A stretch of DNA of 27,783 nt from a virus. Within the stretch, counting starts at the first letter, position 1, and the number at the start of each line of letters is the position of its first letter. This document shows positions 1 to 7,840 of the stretch, piece by piece. Under the pieces are notes generated by a model. That model did not search any database. It was not told the origin of the DNA and saw only the letters and a list, made by a program, of their open reading frames with translations. Position numbers and translations under genes: made by a program. Location: positions 1 through 27,783 of IMG/VR virus record IMGVR_UViG_3300025898_000031. The stretch is one strand, 5' to 3'.

Positions 1-1743
1 GACGCCATGAAGCCAATGAAAGACGATCCAGACACTCCATTTGGAGCTGTGATCAAACGGCAGATTGGCGAAATCGGTAGTGATGGGAAGAAGAAGCTCA
101 CCTCAGTCATGAACCTCGTCAACGAGGAAGGTGATTGGGAAAAGTGGTCGAAGACGTTGTCTTCTCAGATGCTATCTAAGCAGAGTCCTAAGCTCGCTCA
201 GAAGCAACTTGAAATGGCTGCTGAGCGGAAGATGCGAGAGTTCGACGAAATCAAAGCTCTCGACAACCCCGCCGTCAGAAAGAAGCTTCTTGATTCCTTT
301 GCTGATGACGCTGATTCTTCGGCTGTTCATCTGAAGGCTGCAGCTTTGCCACGTCAAGGCTCACACGTCATACTACCGGTTAACACGATGAAAGAAACGG
401 AAGTATACGCACCGAACTTCCGTAATGGCGAAAGGGTTGTTCTCGTTCGCTATCCACACGGCGGTATCTTCGAGATTCCAGAACTCACGGTCAACAACAA
501 CCATCCGGATGCGAAGAAGCTGATTGGAACTAATGCCAAAGATGCGATTGGTATCCACAGTAAGGTTGCTGCTCGCTTGTCTGGTGCAGACTTCGACGGT
601 GACACGGTTCTGGTAATCCCGAACAACAACCGATCAATCAAGACAGCACCCGCACTCGAAGGTCTTAAGGGTTTCGATCCTCAGCGTGCTTATCCTGGCT
701 ATGAAGGTATGACCAAGATGAGTGCCAGAACCAAACAAGTCGAGATGGGTATAGTTTCGAATCTCATCACCGACATGACGATTCGTGGAGCTTCCGCATC
801 CGAGCTAGCTGCAGCAGTTCGACACTCCATGGTTGTGATCGATGCTGAGAAACACGGTCTCGATTGGAAACGATCGGCGATCGACAATGGCATCCCCAAG
901 CTCAAAGAGAAGTATCAAGGTAGGAAGAACGCTGGCGCATCGACTCTCATCTCGAGGGCTGGTGCAGAAGTGCATGTTCCTGAAAGAAAGCCTCGTCCTG
1001 TATCCGAGGGCGGACCGATTGACAAGAAGACCGGTGAGAAAGTATTCGTTCCCACCGGCGCGACATTCACCAATCGCTACGGCAAAGAAGTTCCTCGCAC
1101 ATTCAAGTCAAAGCGTTTGGCCGAAACCAACAACGCACATACCTTGTCGTCTGGAACACCTATCGAGAAGATCTATGCGGATCACTCGAACACACTGAAA
1201 GGTCTGGCAAACAAAGCCAGGCTTGAAGCCAGCAACATCAAGCCTATCTCGTATTCGCCTGAAGCGAAAACCAAGTACGCAGATCAAGTCAAGTCCCTCG
1301 AAGCCAAGCTTAATCTGGCATTGAGGAACAGTCCGTTGGAACGTCAGGCGCAGATCATAGCGAACACTGTGGTTAGGCAGAAAATTCAAGCCAACCCAGA
1401 TCTGGAACCGTCGGACATCAAGAAGCTCAAAGCACAGGCCCTAACTGAAGCCCGTCTTCGTACCGGGGCTAAGAAGACCCGTATCGAAATCACGGACGAT
1501 GAATGGGCCGCCATTCAGGCCGGCGCTATCACTAACCACAAGTTGACGCAGATCTTGAACAACGCAGACCTCGATGCCATTAAGCAACTGGCAACACCGA
1601 AGTCTCGTCAGAAGTTGGATGTCAACGGAATGCGCCGTGCCATCACAATGCTTCAGAACGGTTACACTCAAGCACAGGTCGCCGAACAGCTTGGCGTTTC
1701 TGTCACGACCCTGAAACGTAGTCTTACTGAAGGTGATGCATGA
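1..1743 (+). CDS. RNA polymerase-like protein with DFDGD motif (YonO/crAss-like), 5'-truncated
   Basis: The reading frame is open from the first base of the window, so the N-terminus lies outside; the first ATG inside is at 7. Counting from that ATG (578 residues), residues 194-199 read ADFDGD inside LSGADFDGDTVLVIP. This is the triple-aspartate metal-binding loop of double-psi beta-barrel RNA polymerases (cellular beta', eukaryotic RdRP/QDE-1, Bacillus phage YonO, crAss-like phage RNAP). A conserved-looking helix with MSARTKQVEMG follows (about 237-247), and the C-terminus (about 550-575, QAQVAEQLGVSVTTLKRSL) looks like a helix-turn-helix. In known members the motif lies several hundred residues from the N-terminus, so a large part is probably missing. 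The likely role is phage-encoded transcription; template and promoter specificity cannot be told. Its last codon overlaps the next start (ATGA). The motif is seen directly; polymerase activity is inferred. Confidence 0.7.
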   Translation, partial: DAMKPMKDDPDTPFGAVIKRQIGEIGSDGKKKLTSVMNLVNEEGDWEKWSKTLSSQMLSKQSPKLAQKQLEMAAERKMREFDEIKALDNPAVRKKLLDSFADDADSSAVHLKAAALPRQGSHVILPVNTMKETEVYAPNFRNGERVVLVRYPHGGIFEIPELTVNNNHPDAKKLIGTNAKDAIGIHSKVAARLSGADFDGDTVLVIPNNNRSIKTAPALEGLKGFDPQRAYPGYEGMTKMSARTKQVEMGIVSNLITDMTIRGASASELAAAVRHSMVVIDAEKHGLDWKRSAIDNGIPKLKEKYQGRKNAGASTLISRAGAEVHVPERKPRPVSEGGPIDKKTGEKVFVPTGATFTNRYGKEVPRTFKSKRLAETNNAHTLSSGTPIEKIYADHSNTLKGLANKARLEASNIKPISYSPEAKTKYADQVKSLEAKLNLALRNSPLERQAQIIANTVVRQKIQANPDLEPSDIKKLKAQALTEARLRTGAKKTRIEITDDEWAAIQAGAITNHKLTQILNNADLDAIKQLATPKSRQKLDVNGMRRAITMLQNGYTQAQVAEQLGVSVTTLKRSLTEGDA

Positions 1744-1997
1744 CAGATGAACACATGCTTACCACAGTGGACAACCCATTCGATCCAGTGACTCAATACA
1801 ATGAGTGGAACATCTGGGATCAAGCAGCTGGCTACAATACGCTGGCGTATCTGGGTCGTGTGGTAAGAACATCAGACGAACTGTCCGAAGCAGATCAAAG
1901 TCTTGCATACGAACAGGCAATGCAAGACATTGTGGATGAGAATGGTGGACTGTACAAGATGGTCGTCGTTCCATCCGTAGTAAACGAGCCAGTCTGA
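1740..1997 (+). CDS. Small acidic conserved phage protein downstream of the polymerase-like gene
   Basis: 85-residue soluble, acidic protein beginning at an ATG that overlaps the upstream stop codon (ATGA), with a GAAGGTG ribosome site about 7 nt before it; a second in-frame ATG is at 1755. It has a TTVDNPFDP block near the N-terminus, then aromatic residues (YNEWNIWD) and a RTSDELSEADQ helix-like segment. Small proteins of this look occur in the same place in many Firmicutes and actinobacterial phages, just before the packaging module, with no assigned function. Translational coupling to the polymerase-like gene suggests they are co-expressed. No catalytic motif, signal or membrane segment is visible. 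Confidence 0.75.
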   Translation: MTDEHMLTTVDNPFDPVTQYNEWNIWDQAAGYNTLAYLGRVVRTSDELSEADQSLAYEQAMQDIVDENGGLYKMVVVPSVVNEPV

Positions 1998-2322
1998 TTG
2001 AACGCACTACCACACCATGCCGCTTGCCAGTAGGCAGTCAGTCGATTGACAGATCAGGTGTTGGTCTGTTGGTTGGCTGATTGTCTGCTTGGCAATCGAC
2101 ATACTTTTACTTTCTTTATCCTAACAGAATGACTCGTCGCGTCACGGGTCCTCCACGAGTCCCTTGAGACCGGGGGAGGGGTGTCGCAAATTAGACCCCC
2201 CGCCTGCATCGCCCGGCCACCAAAAATAGCCCCGGAGGGACAAAAAGTGGGGTGTTTGTGATCTTGGTCCGGCGGAAAGTTCTCCAGAAGGGCTTCTAAG
2301 CGTGAGGAAAGGGGTTGTAAAC
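1998..2322. other. Gene-free inverted-repeat region before the small terminase, candidate packaging (cos/pac) region
   Basis: No credible ORF lies in this 325-nt gap. It holds GTCGATTG (2041-2048) with its inverse CAATCGAC (2093-2100); a small TGCC-agta-GGCA hairpin (2025-2036); GACTCGT (2131-2137) with ACGAGTC (2155-2161); and CGGGGG (2171-2176) with CCCCCG (2197-2202) around GTGTCGCAAATTAGA. A pyrimidine-rich tract is at 2104-2120. GC-rich repeats directly before the small terminase are where cos or pac sites normally lie. The part before 2104 could also act as a transcription terminator after 1997. Confidence 0.55.
2171..2202. other. GC-rich inverted repeat, candidate cos element
   Basis: CGGGGG and CCCCCG flank a 20-nt AT-containing centre. 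The repeat sits about 120 nt before the small-terminase start and is followed by the A-rich/GC-rich text CCACCAAAAATAGCCCCGGA. Strand-asymmetric G-runs next to terminase genes are typical of cohesive ends in actinophages, but the cut site cannot be read from sequence alone. Confidence 0.3.
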
Positions 2323-2667
2323 GTGGTCACTTCGAGCCGGGGTGCGGGTTCTAAGCGCAGTAGACCAGCGACAACCCCTGAAGGCCGAGAGAATCATCTG
2401 GTTTCACTGGCTTACGACCTCGTCGAGAAGCGGTTAAGAGAGGGGAGCGCCACCTCTCAGGAGACAACACACTTCTTAAAGTTGGGTTCATCAAGAGAAG
2501 TGTTGGAGCAAGAGAGACTTCGACATGAGAATGAACTCGCACGAGTGAAAGTCGAAGCTCTCGAATCTCAAAAGAAGACCGAAGAGCTTTACAAGCAGGC
2601 GCTAAACGCCATGCGAACATATTCTGGCCAGGATCCCATGGATCTTGAGGATGAATACGATGGTTAG
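2323..2667 (+). CDS. Terminase small subunit-like protein
   Basis: 114-residue, highly charged and helical protein. It has a basic N-terminus (SKRSRPATTPEGRENHL), a SATSQETTHFLKLGS segment, and a long amphipathic helix (ERLRHENELARVKVEALE) ending in AMRTYSGQDP. This pattern (ATTPE..EN.L, then T.FLKLGS, then a coiled coil) matches a family annotated in Firmicutes and actinobacterial phages as small terminase or as an unassigned packaging-region protein. It would recognise the packaging site and recruit the large subunit. GTG 2323 is preferred because AAAGGGG lies 8 nt upstream; GTG 2302 would add seven residues. Its stop overlaps the HNH start. The large terminase is about 2 kb away, separated by an inserted lysin. 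Confidence 0.6.
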   Translation: MVTSSRGAGSKRSRPATTPEGRENHLVSLAYDLVEKRLREGSATSQETTHFLKLGSSREVLEQERLRHENELARVKVEALESQKKTEELYKQALNAMRTYSGQDPMDLEDEYDG

Positions 2668-3067
2668 AACTTATTCAGAACTCCGCCGACTGGAGACATT
2701 TGAGGAAAGGTTCGGATATCTTTCTTTACGAGGCAGAGTTGGGGATACGACTTTCGGATTCGACAGATATGTCAATCAACAGTTTTATACATCCAGAGAA
2801 TGGCGACAAATACGAAACGACATCATCGTTCGTGATAATGGTTGCGATCTGGGTGTAGAAGGTTACGATATCCATGACCGAATCTACATTCACCACATGA
2901 ATCCGATGAGGTTGAGCGAAATCGTAGACGGAGACTCAAGGATCTTAGACCCCGAGTACTTGATCTCTGTAACACATAGAACGCACAACGCCATACATTA
3001 CGGCGACGAAAGTCAACTGCTTCGCCCGTTCGTCGAACGCAGGCCGGGCGACACGAAACTTTGGTAG
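2660..3067 (+). CDS. HNH endonuclease
   Basis: 135-residue protein with an HNH (beta-beta-alpha-metal) fold signature: FYTSREWRQIRNDII (residues 42-56), RDNGCDLG (58-65), IYIHHMNP with the catalytic HH pair at 78-79, and THNAIHYGD with N110 and H113. HNH proteins encoded beside HK97-type terminases are known to stimulate TerL cleavage of cos DNA, so a packaging role fits better than that of a free-standing homing nuclease. ATG 2660 is chosen because GAGG lies 9 nt upstream; ATG 2651 would abut that same site. The start overlaps the preceding stop by 8 nt, indicating coupling. Confidence 0.85.
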   Translation: MVRTYSELRRLETFEERFGYLSLRGRVGDTTFGFDRYVNQQFYTSREWRQIRNDIIVRDNGCDLGVEGYDIHDRIYIHHMNPMRLSEIVDGDSRILDPEYLISVTHRTHNAIHYGDESQLLRPFVERRPGDTKLW

Positions 3068-3078
3068 GAAAGGAAAAC

Positions 3079-3945
3079 ATGACTACGATCGTCTACGACC
3101 GCCCAATTGCGGATTACGTCGACCGGCTCAGCGAGACGGGTCACGTGACCCACAGCACGGCGAAGAAGACTTCCGTCACTCTGCACCACAACGGCGGTGT
3201 CAACGTCAGTTTCGACGAGATCCTGAACACCTGGAGAACTCGCGAGGCTTCCGCCCACTTCGATGTGAACTCCGCCGGCGATGTCGCCCAGTTCGTCAAG
3301 GTCGACGAGTACGCCTGGGCCACGGGCAACACCGAGGGCAACATCACCAGCATCAGCATCGAGATGACGGACGAGACCGGAGCGCCCAACTGGGTCGTCG
3401 GCGATGCCACCTGGAAGTCTGCGGCCCATCTCGGAGCATGGCTCTTCTTCCACGAGATCGGCACCCGACCCAGCCTGTCCAACGTCTTCCCGCATCAGCA
3501 CTGGTCTTCGACCGACTGCCCCGGACCGTTTGTCATGAGTCACTTCGAGACGATCGTCGCCGAGATGCAGGCTCAGTATGACTTGATCGCCGGCCACCCC
3601 TCTCCCGCGCCTTCTCCCCACCCCGCTTCCGATGACATTGCCGAGGACGGCGAGCTCGGCCCGCAGACCATCACCCGCTGGCAGGAGATCATGGGGACTC
3701 CGGTCGACGGGAAGATCTCGATCCCTTCGAGCATGCTCGTTGTCGAGGTCCAACGTCAGCTCAACCGGCGCATCGATTCTCACCTGGTCGTCGACGGATT
3801 CGGGATCGTGCAGAATGACCAGCCGTACAACACGGTTGCGGCGTTGCAGAAGTACCTCGGCACCACTCAGGACCGACGTCTGTCCGTTCCGGTCTCGGAG
3901 TGCATTCTGGCACTGCAGAAGCGCCTCAACCAGGGCCGGTTCTAA
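3079..3945 (+). CDS. Endolysin: N-acetylmuramoyl-L-alanine amidase with C-terminal wall-binding module
   Basis: 288 residues. The N-terminal amidase_2/PGRP-like domain (about 1-170) shows TLHHNGG (H36/H37), the substrate-groove text ASAHFDVNSAGDVAQFV (58-73) and HQHWSSTDCPGP (139-150) with Zn ligands H141 or H139 and C147. It would cut the amide bond between MurNAc and L-Ala of the peptide stem. A proline-rich linker follows (174-182), then two copies of a WQ/LQ...VDG...VQ.(R)LN repeat (about 195-288), seen in lysins of actinobacterial phages and presumed to bind cell wall. No signal peptide, so holin-dependent release is expected. ATG 3079 has AGGAAAGG just upstream. The gene is clearly richer in G/C-ending codons than its neighbours and lies inside the packaging module, suggesting an inserted cassette. 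Confidence 0.9.
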   Translation: MTTIVYDRPIADYVDRLSETGHVTHSTAKKTSVTLHHNGGVNVSFDEILNTWRTREASAHFDVNSAGDVAQFVKVDEYAWATGNTEGNITSISIEMTDETGAPNWVVGDATWKSAAHLGAWLFFHEIGTRPSLSNVFPHQHWSSTDCPGPFVMSHFETIVAEMQAQYDLIAGHPSPAPSPHPASDDIAEDGELGPQTITRWQEIMGTPVDGKISIPSSMLVVEVQRQLNRRIDSHLVVDGFGIVQNDQPYNTVAALQKYLGTTQDRRLSVPVSECILALQKRLNQGRF

Positions 3946-3968
3946 TCATTTGAAGGAGGTGTTCTCAC

Positions 3969-4370
3969 GTGGCCGGAAGTATTCTCGACGATGTCAAGAA
4001 GTTGCTTGGTATCGATTCGAGTTACACGAACTTCGACACTGATGTGATCCTTCATATCAACAGTGTGTTCTCAATCCTTAGTCAATTGGGCATCGGACCG
4101 AGTACCGGTTACATGATCGAGGATAACACGGCCACGTGGGATGCCTTCGTCGGTACCGACCTGAACCTGAACGACGTCAAGACTTACATCGTCACAAAGG
4201 TCAAGTTGTTCTTTGACCCGCCGCAGAATTCCTTCGTCATCGCCGCGATGGAGAAGCAAATCCAAGAACTCGAATGGCGCATCAACGTGAAACGGGAAGG
4301 AGAATCGTGGACGGACCCCGATCCAGCCCCAACTACGCCGCCGGAGCTTTGTTGGTGGCAGACACTCTAG
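3969..4370 (+). CDS. Head-tail adaptor (gp6-like connector)
   Basis: 133-residue helical protein. The N-terminal DDVKKLLGIDSSYTNFDTD and LHINSVFSILSQLGIGP are the hallmark of phage gp6/YqbG-like head-tail connectors, which form a ring below the portal. A LNDVKTYIVTKVKLFFDPP helix follows, then a helix beginning FVIAAMEKQIQELEWRINV, and a proline-rich tail. The GTG start at 3969 has a strong GAAGGAGGT. Its last 64 nt overlap the next gene in another frame. In HK97-type maps this gene normally follows the major capsid gene; here it lies ahead of the large terminase. Confidence 0.75.
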   Translation: MAGSILDDVKKLLGIDSSYTNFDTDVILHINSVFSILSQLGIGPSTGYMIEDNTATWDAFVGTDLNLNDVKTYIVTKVKLFFDPPQNSFVIAAMEKQIQELEWRINVKREGESWTDPDPAPTTPPELCWWQTL

Positions 4371-4714
4371 CACACCACGGAGTGAAGGGAATGAAGTGGG
4401 GAGTACGCAAGAGCGGTTCCTCCACCTCCTCCACTCCTCCTCCGTCTTCCGACCATGTCAATGCCGAAAATCTTAGAGTCAAGATCCGAACTGGTGGGCT
4501 CAAAGCCCTAGGCAATGACGAGCTTCAGGCTTTGAATACTAGGATGCAGTTGGAGCAGACACACCGGAATCTCACTGCTCAATCCCCATCTAGGTTCGAG
4601 GTCGGTCACAAGCACGTTAAGCGAGTGCTTTCTGTCGCCAAGACTTTGAACGACATCCACAGTACTGTCAACGGTCCCGTCGGAAAGGCGATCAAGACGG
4701 CGGTCAATAAGTAA
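4307..4714 (+). CDS. Phage structural-region protein with HHGVKGMKWGVRK motif
   Basis: 135-residue protein. After a short leader comes LAHHGVKGMKWGVRK, a sequence signature found in phages of Actinobacteria and Firmicutes, usually near head or portal genes and often at the end of minor capsid proteins; its biochemical role is unknown. A Ser/Pro-rich linker and a charged helical C-terminus follow. GTG 4307 is chosen because GGGAAGGAGA lies just before it. This makes a 64-nt overlap with the connector gene, and the C-terminus ends 10 nt before the terminase ATG. It may be a head-associated protein that has become detached from a larger partner. Confidence 0.6.
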   Translation: MDGPRSSPNYAAGALLVADTLAHHGVKGMKWGVRKSGSSTSSTPPPSSDHVNAENLRVKIRTGGLKALGNDELQALNTRMQLEQTHRNLTAQSPSRFEVGHKHVKRVLSVAKTLNDIHSTVNGPVGKAIKTAVNK

Positions 4715-4724
4715 GGTCTGGGCG

Positions 4725-6467
4725 ATGGTTCTATCGAACACGGCAACTCCAATTTATTACGGTGAATTCCGTGATGCAGTAATGCGTGGAGAGATACCCG
4801 TCAATCGGGAGATCTCTATGGAGATGAACCGTATCGACGCTCTCATCGCCGACCCGAATATTTGGTACGACGACAAAGCCGTCAATGGTTTCATCGCTTA
4901 CTGTGAAAACGAATTGACTTTGACTGACGGCAGCGATCTACATTTGCTTCCCTCTTTCAAACTCTGGGCGGAACAGATTTTCGGTTGGTATTACTTCGTC
5001 GAAAGAAGTGTGTACAAACCGAGAGCTGGTAATCACGGTGGTCAATACGTGAAAAAGATTGTCAAGAAAAGATTGACTACCAAACAGTATCTCATTGTAG
5101 CTCGAGGTGCTGCAAAGTCTATGTATGCCGAATGCATACAAAGCTATTTCTTGAACGTCGATACGTCGACCACACATCAGATTACCACTGCCCCTACGAT
5201 GAAACAAGCTGATGAGGTAATGTCGCCGTTCCGTACGGCAATTACTCGCAGTCGCGGCCCTCTGTTCCAGTTCCTGACTGAGGGCTCCCTTCAAAACACC
5301 ACCGGTTCTCGAGCTAATCGAGTAAAGCTGGCCTCCACTAAAAAGGGGGTTGAAAATTTCCTAACTGGATCTTTGCTCGAAGTTCGTCCGATGGCGATCA
5401 ACAAATTGCAGGGTTTACGACCCAAGATTTCGACGATCGACGAATGGCTTTCCGGAGATCTCCGTGAAGACGTTGTCGGTGCAGTGGAACAGGGAGCCTC
5501 AAAACTTGATGATTATCTAATCGTGGCGATTAGTTCCGAGGGAACTGTTCGAAATGGTAGTGGAGACACCATCAAGTTGGAACTTGCCGATATTCTGAAA
5601 GGCGAGTATAAAGCACCTCATGTTTCCATCTGGCATTATAAGTTGGATGATCTAGAAGAGGTTGCTCATCCCGAAATGTGGGTAAAAGCTAATCCGAATC
5701 TTGGATTGACTGTTACCTACGATACATACCAGCTCGATGTTGAAAGGGCTGAAAAAGCTCCGGCATCTCGGAACGATATCCTCGCCAAGCGCTTCGGGAT
5801 TCCCATGGAGGGGTACACGTACTTCTTCACCTATGACGAAACGCTTCCACACCGCCGTAGCAATTTCGATGGGATGCCCTGCGCTCTCGGTGCGGACCTT
5901 TCTCAAGGCGACGACTTCTGTGCGTTCACATTCCTCTTCCCTCTAAGAGAGGGATTTGGTGTCAAGACTCGTAGCTACATCACTTCGCTTACGTTGATGA
6001 AGCTCCCTGGTGCTATGCGCCAGAAATACGACGAGTTCATTCGAGAAGGAAGTCTTCACGTCCTTGAAGGCACCGTTCTCGATATGATGGAAGTTTATGA
6101 CGATCTTGACGCGTTTATCGAGAGGTCGGAATACGATGTACGTTCTCTGGGATTCGACCCCTATAACGCGAAAGAGTTTGTTACCCGATGGGAGCAAGAA
6201 AACGGCCCATTCGGGATCGAGAAAGTCATTCAGGGAGCGAAGTCAGAATCCGTACCGCTTGGTGAACTCAAGATTTTCAGTGGCCAACGAAAGCTCGTAT
6301 TCGATCAGGCCCTTATGTCGTTCGCAATGGGTAACGCGATTACTCTTGAAGACACCAACGGTAACCGTAAGCTCTTGAAGAAACGTCAAGATGCTAAGAT
6401 CGACAATGTAGCCGCGATGATGGACGCCTACATCGCATGGAAGGCCAACAGGGAAGCTTTCGAGTAG
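4725..6467 (+). CDS. terL: Terminase large subunit
   Basis: 580 residues, the normal size for the HK97/Terminase_1 type. The ATPase half has a Walker-A-like loop ARGAAKS (126-132) in which the canonical first Gly-x4-GK pattern is reduced, and a clear Walker B ISTIDEW (D239/E240). The RNase H-like nuclease half shows GADLSQGDD (D391), LGFDPYNA (D478) and KIDNVAAMMDAY (D560/D567) as the acidic metal site. It pumps DNA into the prohead through the portal and cuts genome ends, partnered by the small subunit and probably the HNH protein. ATG 4725 follows a weak AAGG. The portal gene follows 20 nt after its stop. Confidence 0.93.
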   Translation: MVLSNTATPIYYGEFRDAVMRGEIPVNREISMEMNRIDALIADPNIWYDDKAVNGFIAYCENELTLTDGSDLHLLPSFKLWAEQIFGWYYFVERSVYKPRAGNHGGQYVKKIVKKRLTTKQYLIVARGAAKSMYAECIQSYFLNVDTSTTHQITTAPTMKQADEVMSPFRTAITRSRGPLFQFLTEGSLQNTTGSRANRVKLASTKKGVENFLTGSLLEVRPMAINKLQGLRPKISTIDEWLSGDLREDVVGAVEQGASKLDDYLIVAISSEGTVRNGSGDTIKLELADILKGEYKAPHVSIWHYKLDDLEEVAHPEMWVKANPNLGLTVTYDTYQLDVERAEKAPASRNDILAKRFGIPMEGYTYFFTYDETLPHRRSNFDGMPCALGADLSQGDDFCAFTFLFPLREGFGVKTRSYITSLTLMKLPGAMRQKYDEFIREGSLHVLEGTVLDMMEVYDDLDAFIERSEYDVRSLGFDPYNAKEFVTRWEQENGPFGIEKVIQGAKSESVPLGELKIFSGQRKLVFDQALMSFAMGNAITLEDTNGNRKLLKKRQDAKIDNVAAMMDAYIAWKANREAFE

Positions 6468-6487
6468 CCCGGAAAGGAGGTTTGCGC

Positions 6488-7840
6488 ATGGGTTTTCTCG
6501 CACAGCTCAAGCACGCATGGAATGCGTTCACCAACTGGGATCAGAACAATCAGGTCATTCAGTCGTATGCCGCTGGTGCTACATTCGGTGTTCGACCCGA
6601 CCGTACTCGTTTGAATTTCTCAAACGAACGATCGATCATCTCGGCGATTCTGACTCGGATGGCGCTTGACGCCGCTTCGATCCAACCTGTTCACGTTCGA
6701 AACGATTCTGAAGGTCAGTATCTCACTGATATTCAGAGCGGTTTGAACAATTGCTTCACGACACAGGCGAACATCGACCAGTTTGCACAGCAGTTCCGTC
6801 AGGACTTCTTCATGACGTTGTTCGACAAGGGCGTTGCTGCGATCGTACCCGTCGACACGACCATCAATCCGATCGACTCGAATGCGTACGACGTTCTGAC
6901 TATGCGAGTCGGCGAGGTAACGGGTTGGTATCCCGAACATGTTCGGGTCATGTTGTACAACGAGGAGAAGGGCTATCGGCAGCAGCTAGTCCTACCGAAG
7001 AGTCTCGTGGCAATCGTTGAGAATCCGCTTTATCAGGTGATGAACGAGCCCAGTTCGACCCTGCAGAGACTCGTCCGGAAACTCAATATGCTGGATCAGG
7101 TCGACGAGGCTTCCAGCTCCGGCAAGATCGATCTGATCATCCAGCTGCCTTATGTCGTTAAGTCCGAAGCTCGTCGTCAACAGGCCGAGCAGCGAACAAA
7201 GGACATCGAGTTCCAGCTTAAGAACAGCAAGTACGGCATCGCCTACGCTGACGGAACCGAGAAGATCACTCAGCTCAACAGGCCGGCCACAAACAACATG
7301 TTGGATCAGGTTCAGTACCTGACTCAGATGTTGTACGACCAGCTCGGAATCACCGATACGATTCTGAACGGTTCGGCCAACGAGGCGACGATGAACAACT
7401 ATCTGGTGCGCACCATCGAGCCGATGGTCAACGCGATGATAGAAGCCATGAAGGCCACGTTCATCAGCAAGACTGCGAGAACCCAGGGTCAGTCGATCAC
7501 CTTCTTCAGGAATCCGTTCGCGCTCGTTCCGATGGCCGACATGGCTAAGATCGCCGACATGTTCAGTCGAAACGAGATCGCATCCGCCAACGACATCCGT
7601 CGCGCCATCGGTTGGAAGCCGTCGAAGGATCCAAAGGCAGACAAGCTCATCAACAGCAACATGCCGACGCCTCAACCATTGGATCCGGCTCCTCGGCCGC
7701 CTGGTCCGCCAAGCGTCAGACGAATCATGCCAGGCACGATCCCGAGACCGGAGCTCAGTCCTGTGAGACCAGCGCTCCATCCACAACTACAGCGACAACT
7801 CACAGGGACAGGAGGAAACAGTCAAAATGGGAGCGCCTGA
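6488..7840 (+). CDS. Portal protein
   Basis: 450-residue HK97-type portal, the dodecameric ring at the capsid vertex for DNA entry and exit. Seen: an N-terminal NERSIISAILTRMALDAASI segment; a central wing/stem with MLDQVQYLTQMLYDQLGI and NGSANEATMNNY (typical portal text preceding the tunnel loop); ANDIRRAIGWKP near residue 370; and a disordered Pro-rich tail. ATG 6488 is chosen because GAAAGGAGGT lies 5-6 nt upstream; in-frame codons farther upstream would overlap the terminase. The end overlaps the next gene by 14 nt, an arrangement common for portal-protease pairs. Confidence 0.9.
   Translation: MGFLAQLKHAWNAFTNWDQNNQVIQSYAAGATFGVRPDRTRLNFSNERSIISAILTRMALDAASIQPVHVRNDSEGQYLTDIQSGLNNCFTTQANIDQFAQQFRQDFFMTLFDKGVAAIVPVDTTINPIDSNAYDVLTMRVGEVTGWYPEHVRVMLYNEEKGYRQQLVLPKSLVAIVENPLYQVMNEPSSTLQRLVRKLNMLDQVDEASSSGKIDLIIQLPYVVKSEARRQQAEQRTKDIEFQLKNSKYGIAYADGTEKITQLNRPATNNMLDQVQYLTQMLYDQLGITDTILNGSANEATMNNYLVRTIEPMVNAMIEAMKATFISKTARTQGQSITFFRNPFALVPMADMAKIADMFSRNEIASANDIRRAIGWKPSKDPKADKLINSNMPTPQPLDPAPRPPGPPSVRRIMPGTIPRPELSPVRPALHPQLQRQLTGTGGNSQNGSA

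Noticed and set aside
3013-3783. 256-codon open frame on the - strand
   Set aside because: Lies opposite the endolysin, whose catalytic residues fix the true strand and frame.
6992-7786. 264-codon open frame on the - strand
   Set aside because: Lies wholly against the portal gene, with no ribosome site or recognisable motif.
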